The notes under the pieces: model-generated
Told to the model about the DNA's origin: nothing
The model's input: the letters and a program-made list of their open reading frames with translations, nothing else
The model's database searches: none
Translations under genes and position numbers: made by a program
Source: BOG-1184 sp964651515
Lineage (GTDB): Bacteria; Fibrobacterota; Chitinivibrionia; Chitinivibrionales; Chitinispirillaceae
Length of the DNA stretch: 19,543 nucleotides
Assembly (NCBI GenBank): GCA_964651515.1
Contig: CAZYYB010000060.1
Span: 1 to 19,543, forward strand
Direction of reading: 5' to 3'
Shown here: positions 7,312 through 15,132 of the stretch, in pieces
Position numbering within the stretch: the stretch's first letter is position 1
How the letters are laid out: every line of letters begins with the position of its first letter

Positions 7312-8391
7312 ATGGCGAAAAAGGGTACAGCCCCGGATGAAGGCCGCGACGATCACGGCAGGAGTGCGGCAATCGAACAGGCGGTCAGCCAGATCGAAAA
7401 GCAGCACGGCAAGGGGGCGATCATGCGGCTCGGAACCGCGGGGCTCAAGACCGATATTCCTGTCATATCGACCGGCGCTCTCTCGCTCGACCTGGCGCTC
7501 GGTGTGGGCGGCCTGCCCAAGGGGCGGGTCATCGAGGTGTTCGGCCCGGAATCCTCCGGCAAGACCACGCTCGCCCTACATGCGATCGCCAACGCGCAGC
7601 GTAAAGGCGGCATTGCCGTCCTCATCGATGCGGAATATGCCTTTGACGCCACCTATGCGAAGAATCTCGGCGTGGACATCGACAACCTCCTGGTGTCGCA
7701 GCCCGATACCGGCGAGCAGGCGCTCGAAATCGCGGACACCCTCATCCGCAGCGGTGCGGTCGACATCATCGTGGTCGACAGCGTCGCCGCGCTCGTGCCG
7801 GCGGCCGAAATCGAAGGAGAGATGGGCGACAGCCACATGGGGCTCCAGGCCCGGCTCATGTCGCAGGCCCTGCGCAAGCTCACCGGCATTCTCTCGAAAT
7901 CCAATACCATCCTCATCTTCATCAACCAGCTCCGCATGAAGATCGGGGTCATGTTCGGCAACCCGGAAACGACCACCGGCGGCAATGCGCTCAAATTCTA
8001 CGCCTCGGTCCGCATCGACATCCGGCGTATCGCCGCAATCAAGGACGGCGAAGCGGTCATCGGCAGCCGGACGCGCGCCAAGGTTGTAAAGAACAAGGTC
8101 GCCCCGCCGTTCCAGGACGCGGAGTTCGATATACTTTACGGTAAGGGAATTTCCTTCGAAGGCGATGTACTCGACCTCGCGGTCGAGATGCAGATCGTCG
8201 AGAAGAGCGGCGCCTGGTTCTCCTACAACGGCGAACGTATCGGGCAGGGCCGGGAGAAGGCCCGGGATTTTCTCATCGCCCACCGCGATATTCTCGAAGA
8301 TCTTGAGAAAAAGGTGCGGGAGAAGAGCGCAATCCGCAAAGGCCCCCTTGCGCACCCTATGCCGGTGCCCGAGGAGCCCTCCGAAGAGTAG
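7312..8391 (+). CDS. recA: Recombinase RecA
   Basis: A 359-residue RecA that catalyses ATP-dependent strand exchange and acts as LexA co-protease in the cytoplasm. Walker A is GPESSGKTT (residues 78-86), Walker B IIVVDSVA (152-159), and the DNA-binding loop L2 region reads ETTTGGNALKFYASVR. The start at 7312 is chosen because AAGGAG (7300-7305) is 6 nt upstream and the N-terminus MAKKG fits the family; the open frame upstream to 7195 is not coding. The N-terminus (residues 4-18) is a charged extension and the C-terminus (PVPEEPSEE) is acidic as in other RecAs. A TATATT at 7276-7281 may be its -10 element, but the matching -35 is weak. No recognisable LexA box of the GAAC-N4-GTTC or TGC-N-C-N4-GTGCA type was found upstream. 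alaS follows after 105 nt with a strong hairpin between. Confidence 0.98.
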   Translation: MAKKGTAPDEGRDDHGRSAAIEQAVSQIEKQHGKGAIMRLGTAGLKTDIPVISTGALSLDLALGVGGLPKGRVIEVFGPESSGKTTLALHAIANAQRKGGIAVLIDAEYAFDATYAKNLGVDIDNLLVSQPDTGEQALEIADTLIRSGAVDIIVVDSVAALVPAAEIEGEMGDSHMGLQARLMSQALRKLTGILSKSNTILIFINQLRMKIGVMFGNPETTTGGNALKFYASVRIDIRRIAAIKDGEAVIGSRTRAKVVKNKVAPPFQDAEFDILYGKGISFEGDVLDLAVEMQIVEKSGAWFSYNGERIGQGREKARDFLIAHRDILEDLEKKVREKSAIRKGPLAHPMPVPEEPSEE

Positions 8392-8438
8392 CACGCGTTC
8401 CTCACCGATGACCATTGCCGTCCAGAGATCCCATGATC

Positions 8439-8461
8439 GCGGGAGTGCCGGGCACTCCCGC
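8439..8461 (+). terminator. Strong 10-bp GC-rich hairpin between recA and alaS
   Basis: GCGGGAGTGC (8439-8448), a 3-nt CGG loop, and GCACTCCCGC (8452-8461) form a perfect stem. No T-tract follows, so it is not a textbook intrinsic terminator. It may terminate or pause recA transcription, or stabilise the recA message 3' end. Confidence 0.4.
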
Positions 8462-8496
8462 AGCGCTCCCTCAACCTCATCCCCGACCCGTGCCCT

Positions 8497-11172
8497 ATGA
8501 AAACATCCAGCCAGATTCGTAACGACTTCATCGGCTTTTTCCAGAGCCGCGACCACACCTTCGTCCGCAGCGCTCCCGTCGTCCCGCCGGACGACCCGAC
8601 GCTGCTCTTCACCAATGCGGGCATGAACCAGTTCAAGTCGATCTTTCTCGGCGAAAATCCGCGCGGCCTCAGGCGGGCGGCAAACTCCCAGAAGTGCATG
8701 CGCGTATCGGGCAAGCACAACGATCTCGAAGAGGTCGGCCGCGACCACTACCACCACACTTTTTTCGAGATGCTCGGCAACTGGTCGTTCGGCGACTATT
8801 ACAAAAAAGAAGCGATCGGCTGGGCGTGGGAGCTCCTCACCGAGGTGTGGAAACTGCCCAAAGACCGGCTCTTTGCCACGGTGCACAAGGACGACGACGA
8901 GGCGGCCGGGTTCTGGCGGAGCCAGACCGATATCGCGCCGGGCCGCATCATGCCCTTCGGCGACAAGAGCAACTTCTGGGAGATGGGCGAAACCGGTCCG
9001 TGCGGGCCGTGTTCGGAGATTCACTTCGACATGGGCGACGAAGCCACCCGGGATGCGACATTCGCCGATCCCGTCGCCGGGGTAAACGGCGAAAATGCCC
9101 GGTACCGGGAACTGTGGAACCTCGTTTTCATGCAGTACAACCGGGAAAAAGGCGGCAACCTCCTGCCGCTCACCGCCAGGCACGTGGACACCGGCATGGG
9201 GTTCGAACGCGTGGTGGCGGTTCTCCAGGGAGTCGATTCCAACTATCACACCGATCTCTTCCGGCCCATCATCGCGAGCCTCGAAACCATCAGCGGCAGA
9301 GCCTACGATCCGGGCGCGGCCGGAACACCGTTCAGGGTCGCGGCCGACCATATCCGCTCGCTGGTCTTCGCCATCACCGACGGGGTTTTTCCCTCGAATG
9401 AGGGCAGGGGCTACGTGGTACGCCGGCTCCTGCGCCGTGCCGCGCGGTTCGGGAGGGAGCTCGGGCTCAACGAGCCGTATCTCTACCGGATGGTGGAACC
9501 GCTCGAAACGCTCATGGGCGAGGCATTTCCCGAAATAAAGGAGCGCCGTGCCTATGTCGAAGAGGTGATCCGCTCGGAGGAAGAGCGGTTCGGTGCAACG
9601 CTCGAACAGGGGATCCAGAAGTTCGGCGTCATGATTGACCTGTGCGTCAAGCGCGGTGAGACGGCCCTCCCGGGATCCGACGTCTTCGCCCTGTACGACA
9701 CCTACGGATTTCCCATGGATCTTACCCGCCTCATGGCCACCGAAAAGGGCCTTTCCGTGGATGAAACGGATTTCGAGCGGGCCATGGAGGAGCAGAAGAC
9801 GCGCGGCCGCGAGGCACGCAAGGCCGACGAAACGGGTCTCTCGCCCGAGGGCTGGATCGAAATCGCTCCCTGTTCGGGCACCGTCTTTCTCGGCTATGAA
9901 AAGGATGAGGCGATGGTTTCCGTCTGCCGCTACAAAGTGCTCGAACGCGAGGACGGCAGGACCGCTTACCTGCTCATTCTCGGTTCGACGCCGTTCTATG
10001 CCTCTTCCGGAGGCCAGGTGGGCGATATCGGCATCCTGACGACCGCTTCGGGCAAGACCCTGCGGATCGAGGATACGCTCAAGTGGAACGACCTCGTGAT
10101 CCACCGGGCAACCGCCGATGCGGTGCTCGTGCGGGACGACCTGTCCGGACCGCTCTCGGCATCAATCGTCGGCGAGCGGCGGGCCGCAATCCGGCGCAAC
10201 CACTCCGCGACCCATCTCCTGCAGGCCGCGCTTCGCACGGTGCTCGGCAACCATGTGAGCCAGTCGGGTTCCCGGGTGGACGACAAGAGCCTCAGGTTCG
10301 ATTTCACCCACTTCAAGGCGCTCGACGCCGGAGAGCTTGCCCGGGTGGAGAATATCGTCAACGGGTGGATCCTCGAAAATATGGCCGTGACCACGGAGAT
10401 CAAGGATGTCGATACTGCAAAACGCGAGGGCGCCACGGCACTCTTCGGTGAAAAGTACGGCGACTCGGTGCGCGTCGTCACCATGGGCGCGGTGTCCAAG
10501 GAGCTCTGCGGCGGCACCCATGTGGGCGCCACCGGGCAGATCGGCCTCTTCCACATCGTCGAGGAGACGAGCATCTCGGCCGGCGTGCGTCGCATCGAGG
10601 CGATCACGGGTTTCGAAAGCTGCCGGCTGCTCTCCCTCCGCGAGGAGCAGTTGTCGCAGGCGTCGGTGCTATTGAAGTGCAACCGCGAGACATTCATCGA
10701 ACGGCTCGGTACCCTGATCGACAAAGCTGCCGACCTGCAGACCCGGCTTGCCGCGCTTGCCGCCGAAGGGGCACAGGCAAAGGTGGCACTCATTCTCGAA
10801 GCCGCCCTGGCGCGGGAGGGGCTCCTGAAGTGGGATGTCTGCAATCTGGGCGAGACCGATAAGAAGAACTTCAACGACGTCTTCAATGCGATAACCGATG
10901 CCGTCAAGCGGCAGAAACTCGATGCCGCGATCGTCGTTCTGGGCGGCGTCGCCGACGGCGCCGTGATGCTCGCCGCCTGCGCCGGAAGCCTCGCGGTCAA
11001 GCACGGGGTCCACTGCGGAGAGATCCTCAAGGCCGCCTCGGTCATCGTATCGGGAAGCGGGGGCGGGTCCCCGGTCCGTGCGCAGGCGGGCGGCAGGGAA
11101 CCGGCTCGTCTCGCCGCGGCGCTCGACGAGGCGAGACGCATCATCGCTGAAAAGGCAAAGGCCGCCCGATGA
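8497..11172 (+). CDS. alaS: Alanyl-tRNA synthetase
   Basis: An 891-residue class II synthetase that charges tRNA-Ala. The class II catalytic core occupies roughly residues 1-240 (e.g. LLFTNAGMNQFK, NFWEMGETGPCGPCSE), followed by the tRNA-recognition domain. The editing domain keeps its zinc-site residues in HSATH (569-573) and CGGTH (671-675), so Ser/Gly proof-reading should be intact. The C-terminal DHHA1-type domain contains the glycine-rich GSGGGSPVRAQAGG. Length is as expected. The ATG has no Shine-Dalgarno: upstream bases are pyrimidine-rich (CCCCGACCCGTGCCCT). Its TGA overlaps the ATG of the next gene by 4 nt (ATGA), indicating translational coupling. No T-box leader is visible. Confidence 0.98.
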   Translation: MKTSSQIRNDFIGFFQSRDHTFVRSAPVVPPDDPTLLFTNAGMNQFKSIFLGENPRGLRRAANSQKCMRVSGKHNDLEEVGRDHYHHTFFEMLGNWSFGDYYKKEAIGWAWELLTEVWKLPKDRLFATVHKDDDEAAGFWRSQTDIAPGRIMPFGDKSNFWEMGETGPCGPCSEIHFDMGDEATRDATFADPVAGVNGENARYRELWNLVFMQYNREKGGNLLPLTARHVDTGMGFERVVAVLQGVDSNYHTDLFRPIIASLETISGRAYDPGAAGTPFRVAADHIRSLVFAITDGVFPSNEGRGYVVRRLLRRAARFGRELGLNEPYLYRMVEPLETLMGEAFPEIKERRAYVEEVIRSEEERFGATLEQGIQKFGVMIDLCVKRGETALPGSDVFALYDTYGFPMDLTRLMATEKGLSVDETDFERAMEEQKTRGREARKADETGLSPEGWIEIAPCSGTVFLGYEKDEAMVSVCRYKVLEREDGRTAYLLILGSTPFYASSGGQVGDIGILTTASGKTLRIEDTLKWNDLVIHRATADAVLVRDDLSGPLSASIVGERRAAIRRNHSATHLLQAALRTVLGNHVSQSGSRVDDKSLRFDFTHFKALDAGELARVENIVNGWILENMAVTTEIKDVDTAKREGATALFGEKYGDSVRVVTMGAVSKELCGGTHVGATGQIGLFHIVEETSISAGVRRIEAITGFESCRLLSLREEQLSQASVLLKCNRETFIERLGTLIDKAADLQTRLAALAAEGAQAKVALILEAALAREGLLKWDVCNLGETDKKNFNDVFNAITDAVKRQKLDAAIVVLGGVADGAVMLAACAGSLAVKHGVHCGEILKAASVIVSGSGGGSPVRAQAGGREPARLAAALDEARRIIAEKAKAAR

Positions 11173-11945
11173 AACGGCTCATGGTTCTCGATGCCCTGCT
11201 CAAGGACGTTGGAAGGGGCGCCCGGCAGTACTGGGTCCTGCTCGATCCCGACGACTTTTCGCTTCGCGAGGCATCCCGCATCGCGAAAGCGGCCGAGAGT
11301 ACGGGCGGCGCCCATGCGGTCCTGGTCGGCGGCAGCCTGCTGCACAACAACTCGTTCGATGCCTTCGTCAAGAGCGTCCGCCGGAACCTCTCCATCCCGG
11401 TTATTCTCTTCCCCGGCGACGCGACGCAGCTCTCCGCCCATGCCGATGCACTGCTCTACCTGTCGCTCATCTCGGGCCGCAACCCGGTGAACCTCATCGG
11501 CGAACACGTCAAGGCGGCGCCCATCATTCGGAAGCTGGGGATCGAACCCATCGCCACGGCCTACATGCTCGTCGAATCCGGGACGGTGAGCTCGGTCGAG
11601 TTCATGAGCAACACCCGGCCGCTGCCGCGGGCCAAGGCCGACATCGCCGCCGCGCACGCCCTGGCCGGGCAGTACATGGGAATGAAGGTGGTCTATCTCG
11701 AAGCGGGCAGCGGAGCGCCGCAGCCGGTTCCCGGCGAGATGATCCGGAAGGTGAAGCAGCTCATCGATATCCCGCTCATCGTGGGAGGCGGCATCCGCGA
11801 CGCCGAAACCGCTCGTGCGATTCTCGAAGCCGGAGCGGATGTCATCGTCACCGGCAATATGCTGCAGAAAAAGAACGGCGTGGAAGCGATGCGTCGGATA
11901 GGGGCCGTGGTGAACGGTTTCGGAAAGCAGGGCCCGACAATTTGA
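11169..11945 (+). CDS. Geranylgeranylglyceryl phosphate synthase (group II GGGPS family)
   Basis: A 258-residue TIM-barrel prenyltransferase that joins an all-trans polyprenyl diphosphate to glycerol-1-phosphate through an ether bond. Visible family features are LLDPDD (24-29), the segment LISGRNPVNLIGEHV (100-114) characteristic of the group II enzymes rather than the Firmicute PcrB type, YLEAGSGAP (176-184), the phosphate-binding GGGIRD (206-211) and VTGN (227-230). Group II enzymes occur in Archaea and in parts of the FCB bacteria. The ATG overlaps the alaS stop (ATGA at 11169-11172), so the two are translationally coupled although functionally unrelated. No glycerol-1-phosphate dehydrogenase or digeranylgeranyl transferase is in the window, so the lipid product is not determined. 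Polyprenyl chain length cannot be told by eye. Confidence 0.92.
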   Translation: MKRLMVLDALLKDVGRGARQYWVLLDPDDFSLREASRIAKAAESTGGAHAVLVGGSLLHNNSFDAFVKSVRRNLSIPVILFPGDATQLSAHADALLYLSLISGRNPVNLIGEHVKAAPIIRKLGIEPIATAYMLVESGTVSSVEFMSNTRPLPRAKADIAAAHALAGQYMGMKVVYLEAGSGAPQPVPGEMIRKVKQLIDIPLIVGGGIRDAETARAILEAGADVIVTGNMLQKKNGVEAMRRIGAVVNGFGKQGPTI

Positions 11946-12007
11946 GCCGCGTCGGAAAATTTTATGCCCCCGTGCCCTGCGCAGCACCCCGCCGCCGCAG
12001 AATTAAA

Positions 12008-12037
12008 TTGACAGGGCCCTTAACCGGAGAATAATTT
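12008..12037 (+). promoter_or_regulatory. Promoter of the GH29 fucosidase-cupin unit
   Basis: A perfect -35 box TTGACA (12008-12013) is followed after 18 nt by TAATTT (12032-12037). The spacer contains AACCGGA (12022-12028), the same hexamer that is repeated in the regulator control region, so a repressor could occlude this promoter. The -10 match is only partial. Confidence 0.5.
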
Positions 12038-12068
12038 ATATCCTGTACCTGCAACGAGGAGGGCGGTA

Positions 12069-13805
12069 ATGAAACTTTATAACCAGGTAAAATCCGGGAT
12101 TGTCCGGATGTGCGGCATTATGCTTACCCTGTCGGCAATGACCTTTGCGGCTTCGGCGCCGTCCGCAGTGGCTCCGGTTCCCTCGGCCAACCAGCTTGCC
12201 TGGCAGAAGGCGGAACTGCTTCTCTTCACGCATTTCGGGTTGCAGACCTTCACCGGAACCAATAATGCAAACGGGAACCCGGTCGATACCACGCTTTTCA
12301 ATCCCGTCGGATTTAACCCGGCGGAATGGGTCTCCGCGGCCCAGGCAGGGGGATTCAAGGGGATCGTGCTGATTTGCAAGCATAATGAGGGCTATTGCAA
12401 CTGGCAGACGGCGACGACCCGCTACAGCGTCGTTTCTGCTCCCTGGCTGGCCGGCAAGGGCGATATTGTCAAAGGGATCGCCGCAGCGTTCCATGCCGCC
12501 GGGTTGCGGTTCGGGGTCTACCTTTCGGTCTGGGACCAGCACTATAAGCACTGGGCATCTGCAGCTGAAAAGGCAGCTTATCCAACCTATGCCCTTTATT
12601 ATGAGGCCCAGCTGCGGGAGTGCTTGTCAAACTATGGGACCGTCGACGAGGTGTGGTTCGACGGCAACGGATCCGACAGCATGAGTTTGACTACCGCCGA
12701 TTGGCAGAATATCTATTCGGAAGTTACCACGCTGCAGCCGGGTTGTGTGGCCTTCCAGGGCTTCTGGCCGAGCGACACCCATCACATACAACTCCGCTGG
12801 CCGGGCGACGAGGCGGGCGACGCCGGCGATCCGGATTGGGCCTTTTTTCCGGTTCCCGGCACCGGCATGGTCGTGAGCGACACCGCCCATTGGCAGCCGC
12901 AGGAAGCGGATGTCACCCTTCAGGGTTTATGGTTTTACAATAACACTCCCATCGAAACCGCTTCGCAGATCGAGAGCATCTACCTGACCTCGGTCGGCCG
13001 CGCCGGCGTGGGGCTCTACAATGTCGCACCCAATCCAACCGGGCTCATCGATTCAGCGTCAATAAAGGTACTCGGACAATTCAACGGGTGGGTCGACAGC
13101 ATTTACGCCATGAACCTGTCGCCAGGGGCGACCGCACAGGCCAGCAGCGTACTCGGCGGCGATACGGCGGATTTCGGTCCCGGCCAGGCCATCGACACGG
13201 GGTATAACACCTACTGGGCTCCGGACAGCTTCGCGTACAATCATCCCGACACCCTGACGGTGACTCTCCCCAGGCTCGACACGCTGCGGATGTTCGTTCT
13301 CCAGGAATATATTCCCCTCGGCCAGCGGGTGGGCGCCTTCAACATCCAGACCTATAACGGCACAAAATGGACCACCTCATTCAGCGGCGGGACCACCATC
13401 GGGTATAAGCGGATCATTCAGTTGTCGAGTCCGGTTCCCGCTTCCAGGGCTCGCCTGATCATCACCCAATCCCGACCCACTCCCCTCATTAACAATTTTG
13501 AGCTTATCGGGAACCATATCGTCACCGCCGCCGGGGTCGTTCATCAGGAAACCCGGATCGAGGCACCATCCGAGGTGAAAATAACCGCGTCCGGTAACGG
13601 AAAAATCTACTGTTCAGGCTTAAAGCCGGGTGCGGTCTCCCTGGAACTTTTTTCACTGAGCGGAAAAAAAATAAATTTGATCGGGTCCGGATCCGAGGCG
13701 GGTATCGCGGAATTTTATCTCCCCTCGCACGTGCCGGGGATCTATTTCCTCCGGGCCCGGGTCAATGGGATAGAAGCCGCACGGCAAACGCTGTTTCTCC
13801 CCTGA
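12069..13805 (+). CDS. Secreted GH29 alpha-L-fucosidase with F5/8-type C (CBM32-like) domain and T9SS-like sorting domain
   Basis: A 578-residue exported glycosidase. Residues 1-30 are a signal peptide ending AASA. The GH29 catalytic domain (about 40-345) contains FTHFGLQTF near the N-terminus, the predicted nucleophile Asp198 in DEVWFDGN, and Glu248 in RWPGDEAG, matching the RWxGNE motif that carries the acid/base in subfamily B enzymes (alpha-1,3/1,4-fucosidases). Residues about 350-475 form a discoidin/CBM32-like carbohydrate-binding domain. The last 75 residues (LELFSLSGKKINL, then LPSHVPGIYFLRA) look like a type IX secretion sorting domain, implying export across the outer membrane to the cell surface. 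The start has GAGGAGGG 5 nt upstream, and a promoter lies just before. The following cupin gene is only 7 nt away. It would release fucose from host or plant glycans. Catalytic assignments come from remembered motif alignment. Confidence 0.9.
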   Translation: MKLYNQVKSGIVRMCGIMLTLSAMTFAASAPSAVAPVPSANQLAWQKAELLLFTHFGLQTFTGTNNANGNPVDTTLFNPVGFNPAEWVSAAQAGGFKGIVLICKHNEGYCNWQTATTRYSVVSAPWLAGKGDIVKGIAAAFHAAGLRFGVYLSVWDQHYKHWASAAEKAAYPTYALYYEAQLRECLSNYGTVDEVWFDGNGSDSMSLTTADWQNIYSEVTTLQPGCVAFQGFWPSDTHHIQLRWPGDEAGDAGDPDWAFFPVPGTGMVVSDTAHWQPQEADVTLQGLWFYNNTPIETASQIESIYLTSVGRAGVGLYNVAPNPTGLIDSASIKVLGQFNGWVDSIYAMNLSPGATAQASSVLGGDTADFGPGQAIDTGYNTYWAPDSFAYNHPDTLTVTLPRLDTLRMFVLQEYIPLGQRVGAFNIQTYNGTKWTTSFSGGTTIGYKRIIQLSSPVPASRARLIITQSRPTPLINNFELIGNHIVTAAGVVHQETRIEAPSEVKITASGNGKIYCSGLKPGAVSLELFSLSGKKINLIGSGSEAGIAEFYLPSHVPGIYFLRARVNGIEAARQTLFLP

Positions 13806-13812
13806 GGAAGGC

Positions 13813-14163
13813 ATGCCAAATCAGGAACGAAAAGGGACGGATCAAAAATTGATCGCCTCCCCGTTCTTTTATGGCGACCTTGTCGGCTATCAGGAGGGCT
13901 CGGTCGTCAGCAGGACCATCATCGATGCGAACGAAGGGACCGTAACGGTCTTCGCCTTCGATGACGGGCAGCGGTTGAGCACCCATTCGGCCCCTTTCGA
14001 CGCGCTGGCCGAGGTCATCGACGGCACGGGGATATTCACCATCGAGGGGATGGGTTTTGAGGTCACGGCCGGCAGGCAGATCATTCTTCCGGCAAACAAG
14101 CCTCATGCGGTGGCGGCGAAGGGGCCTTTCAAGATGGTGCTGGTGATGATTCGGGCGAAATAA
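13813..14163 (+). CDS. Small single-domain cupin protein
   Basis: A 116-residue cupin_2 beta-barrel. Motif 1 supplies His58 and Glu67 (STHSAPFDALAEVIDGTG) and motif 2 gives His98 (ILPANKPHAV), enough for a metal site although the usual second His of motif 1 is replaced in this HSAPFDA subgroup. The subgroup is widespread and mostly uncharacterised; small-molecule or sugar binding or isomerisation are possible. The ribosome site GAGGAAGG (13804-13811) overlaps the stop of the upstream fucosidase gene, so the two are an operon. Its last 35 nt overlap the end of the DTW gene on the opposite strand. No signal peptide, so cytoplasmic. Confidence 0.88.
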   Translation: MPNQERKGTDQKLIASPFFYGDLVGYQEGSVVSRTIIDANEGTVTVFAFDDGQRLSTHSAPFDALAEVIDGTGIFTIEGMGFEVTAGRQIILPANKPHAVAAKGPFKMVLVMIRAK

Positions 14164-14797
14164 CGGGTCCCCGGATAATCAATTCGTTGTAATATCTGTT
14201 CAATGCCTCCCCGACCTCTCTCCTCTCCCCAAGATGGTCCAGTGCCAATGAGATCGCCTCGATGGTCGAGAGACCTTCGCTTTTGACCTGCGGCCGCAGG
14301 GAAGGGTGACCGGGGTTCAGGCTGATGCGGTTGAGCTTCAGGAGCCAGGCATTCCGCCACCAGAGCGCTTTCGATTGTTTCCAGGTCCCGTCCAGCGCGA
14401 TGATTCCGCGCAGGAAGCCGCAATCCCCGACCGGCTGTTTTTTCCTATTGAAAACGGTAAGGGGTGCGGCTGAAGCCCCCCCCTTTTCGCCCTCATCGGG
14501 CTTGAGGTAGAGCACCCCCCAGGCCGAGGGGTTCTCCTCCGGTCCGGCGACCTTCTTGAAATTCGGCCAGGAGAGACCAACAAAAATCCGGCTGTTCCTG
14601 AGCAGCAGATGGGCGAGCCGGGCGGAATTGAGTACCTTGAGCTGCTCCTGCGGGTGCTGGAGAATAACGACCTTGAACCGCGTTTCGATGGCGTGTATTT
14701 TGCTGCAGAGGCAATCGGGCGTCGGCCGAAAGCAGCAATCGCACACCGAATTTCTATCAAATTTCTGTTTTGCGCGTGAATCGGGAGTAATTTTCAT
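14129..14797 (-). CDS. DTW-domain protein, probable tRNA-uridine aminocarboxypropyltransferase
   Basis: A 222-residue DTW-domain protein. Family members (E. coli TapT/YfiP) transfer the aminocarboxypropyl group of SAM to uridine 47 in the tRNA variable loop, giving acp3U. The signature appears as LDGTW (135-139) in ALDGTWKQSK, preceded by the HPQEQLKVLNSARL segment (48-61). An N-terminal cysteine cluster CDCCFRPTPDCLC (19-31) matches the zinc-finger-like region of many members. The gene converges on the cupin gene with a 35-nt overlap, so their transcripts are complementary at the 3' ends. No Shine-Dalgarno is seen; TATTTT lies 8 nt before the ATG, suggesting a very short or absent leader. 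It is divergent from the tRNA-Leu gene. Confidence 0.88.
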   Translation of the reverse strand: MKITPDSRAKQKFDRNSVCDCCFRPTPDCLCSKIHAIETRFKVVILQHPQEQLKVLNSARLAHLLLRNSRIFVGLSWPNFKKVAGPEENPSAWGVLYLKPDEGEKGGASAAPLTVFNRKKQPVGDCGFLRGIIALDGTWKQSKALWWRNAWLLKLNRISLNPGHPSLRPQVKSEGLSTIEAISLALDHLGERREVGEALNRYYNELIIRGPVISPESSPAPS

Positions 14798-14821
14798 AGC
14801 ATTGAAAAATAATCGAAATGC

Positions 14822-14847
14822 AGGGCACTGTTTTGCCGGCGTGCCCT
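14822..14847. other. 7-bp inverted repeat AGGGCAC / GTGCCCT between the DTW gene and tRNA-Leu
   Basis: Perfect arms at 14822-14828 and 14841-14847 with a 12-nt spacer, placed between two divergent genes just upstream of the tRNA promoter. It could be an operator; as RNA on the + strand it would be a hairpin followed by ATTTTC. Confidence 0.35.
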
Positions 14848-14862
14848 ATTTTCGGGGTGCGA

Positions 14863-14892
14863 TTGAACCCCCTCCCCCGAATCACGTATTTT
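14863..14892 (+). promoter_or_regulatory. Promoter of tRNA-Leu
   Basis: TTGAAC (14863-14868) and TATTTT (14887-14892) are 18 nt apart, with the tRNA 5' end 35 nt past the -10. Position and spacing fit a sigma70 promoter. Confidence 0.5.
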
Positions 14893-14927
14893 AAAAGGTT
14901 TGCGGCCTTAAAGACGCAGGGCATGCT

Positions 14928-15009
14928 GCGAGGATGGCGGAGTTGGCAGACGCGCCAGACTTAGGATCTGGTAGGGAAACCTGTGGGGGTTCAAGTCCCC
15001 CTCCTCGCA
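14928..15009 (+). tRNA. tRNA-Leu, anticodon UAG
   Basis: The acceptor stem GCGAGGA (14928-14934) pairs perfectly with TCCTCGC (15002-15008), with A15009 as discriminator. The anticodon arm CCAGA-CTTAGGA-TCTGG gives anticodon TAG (reads CUN, chiefly CUA/CUG). A long class II variable arm (AGG GAAA CCT) and a T-arm GGGGG-TTCAAGT-CCCCC complete the cloverleaf. The 3' CCA is not encoded (next bases TGA), so it is added after transcription. It lies 123 nt upstream of tig, with no clear terminator between. Confidence 0.97.
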
Positions 15010-15132
15010 TGACGGTGCCGTTCGAAGCCGCAGTATCAAGGGAATGGGACTCACGGGCTTCCGGTGCGGGGAGCCAGTACAAACGTCTGTATAACCAGGT
15101 AACGCGAGTTACGCTGAGGAGGATGCATCCAC

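Noticed and set aside
7576..10104. An 842-codon open frame on the - strand across recA and alaS
   Set aside because: It is antisense to two unmistakable genes and is a by-product of GC-rich codon use; its residue pattern (Arg/Gly/Asp-rich) matches no family.
9996..11987. A 663-codon open frame on the - strand under alaS and the GGGP synthase
   Set aside because: Antisense shadow with Ser/Arg-rich low-complexity translation and no ribosome site.
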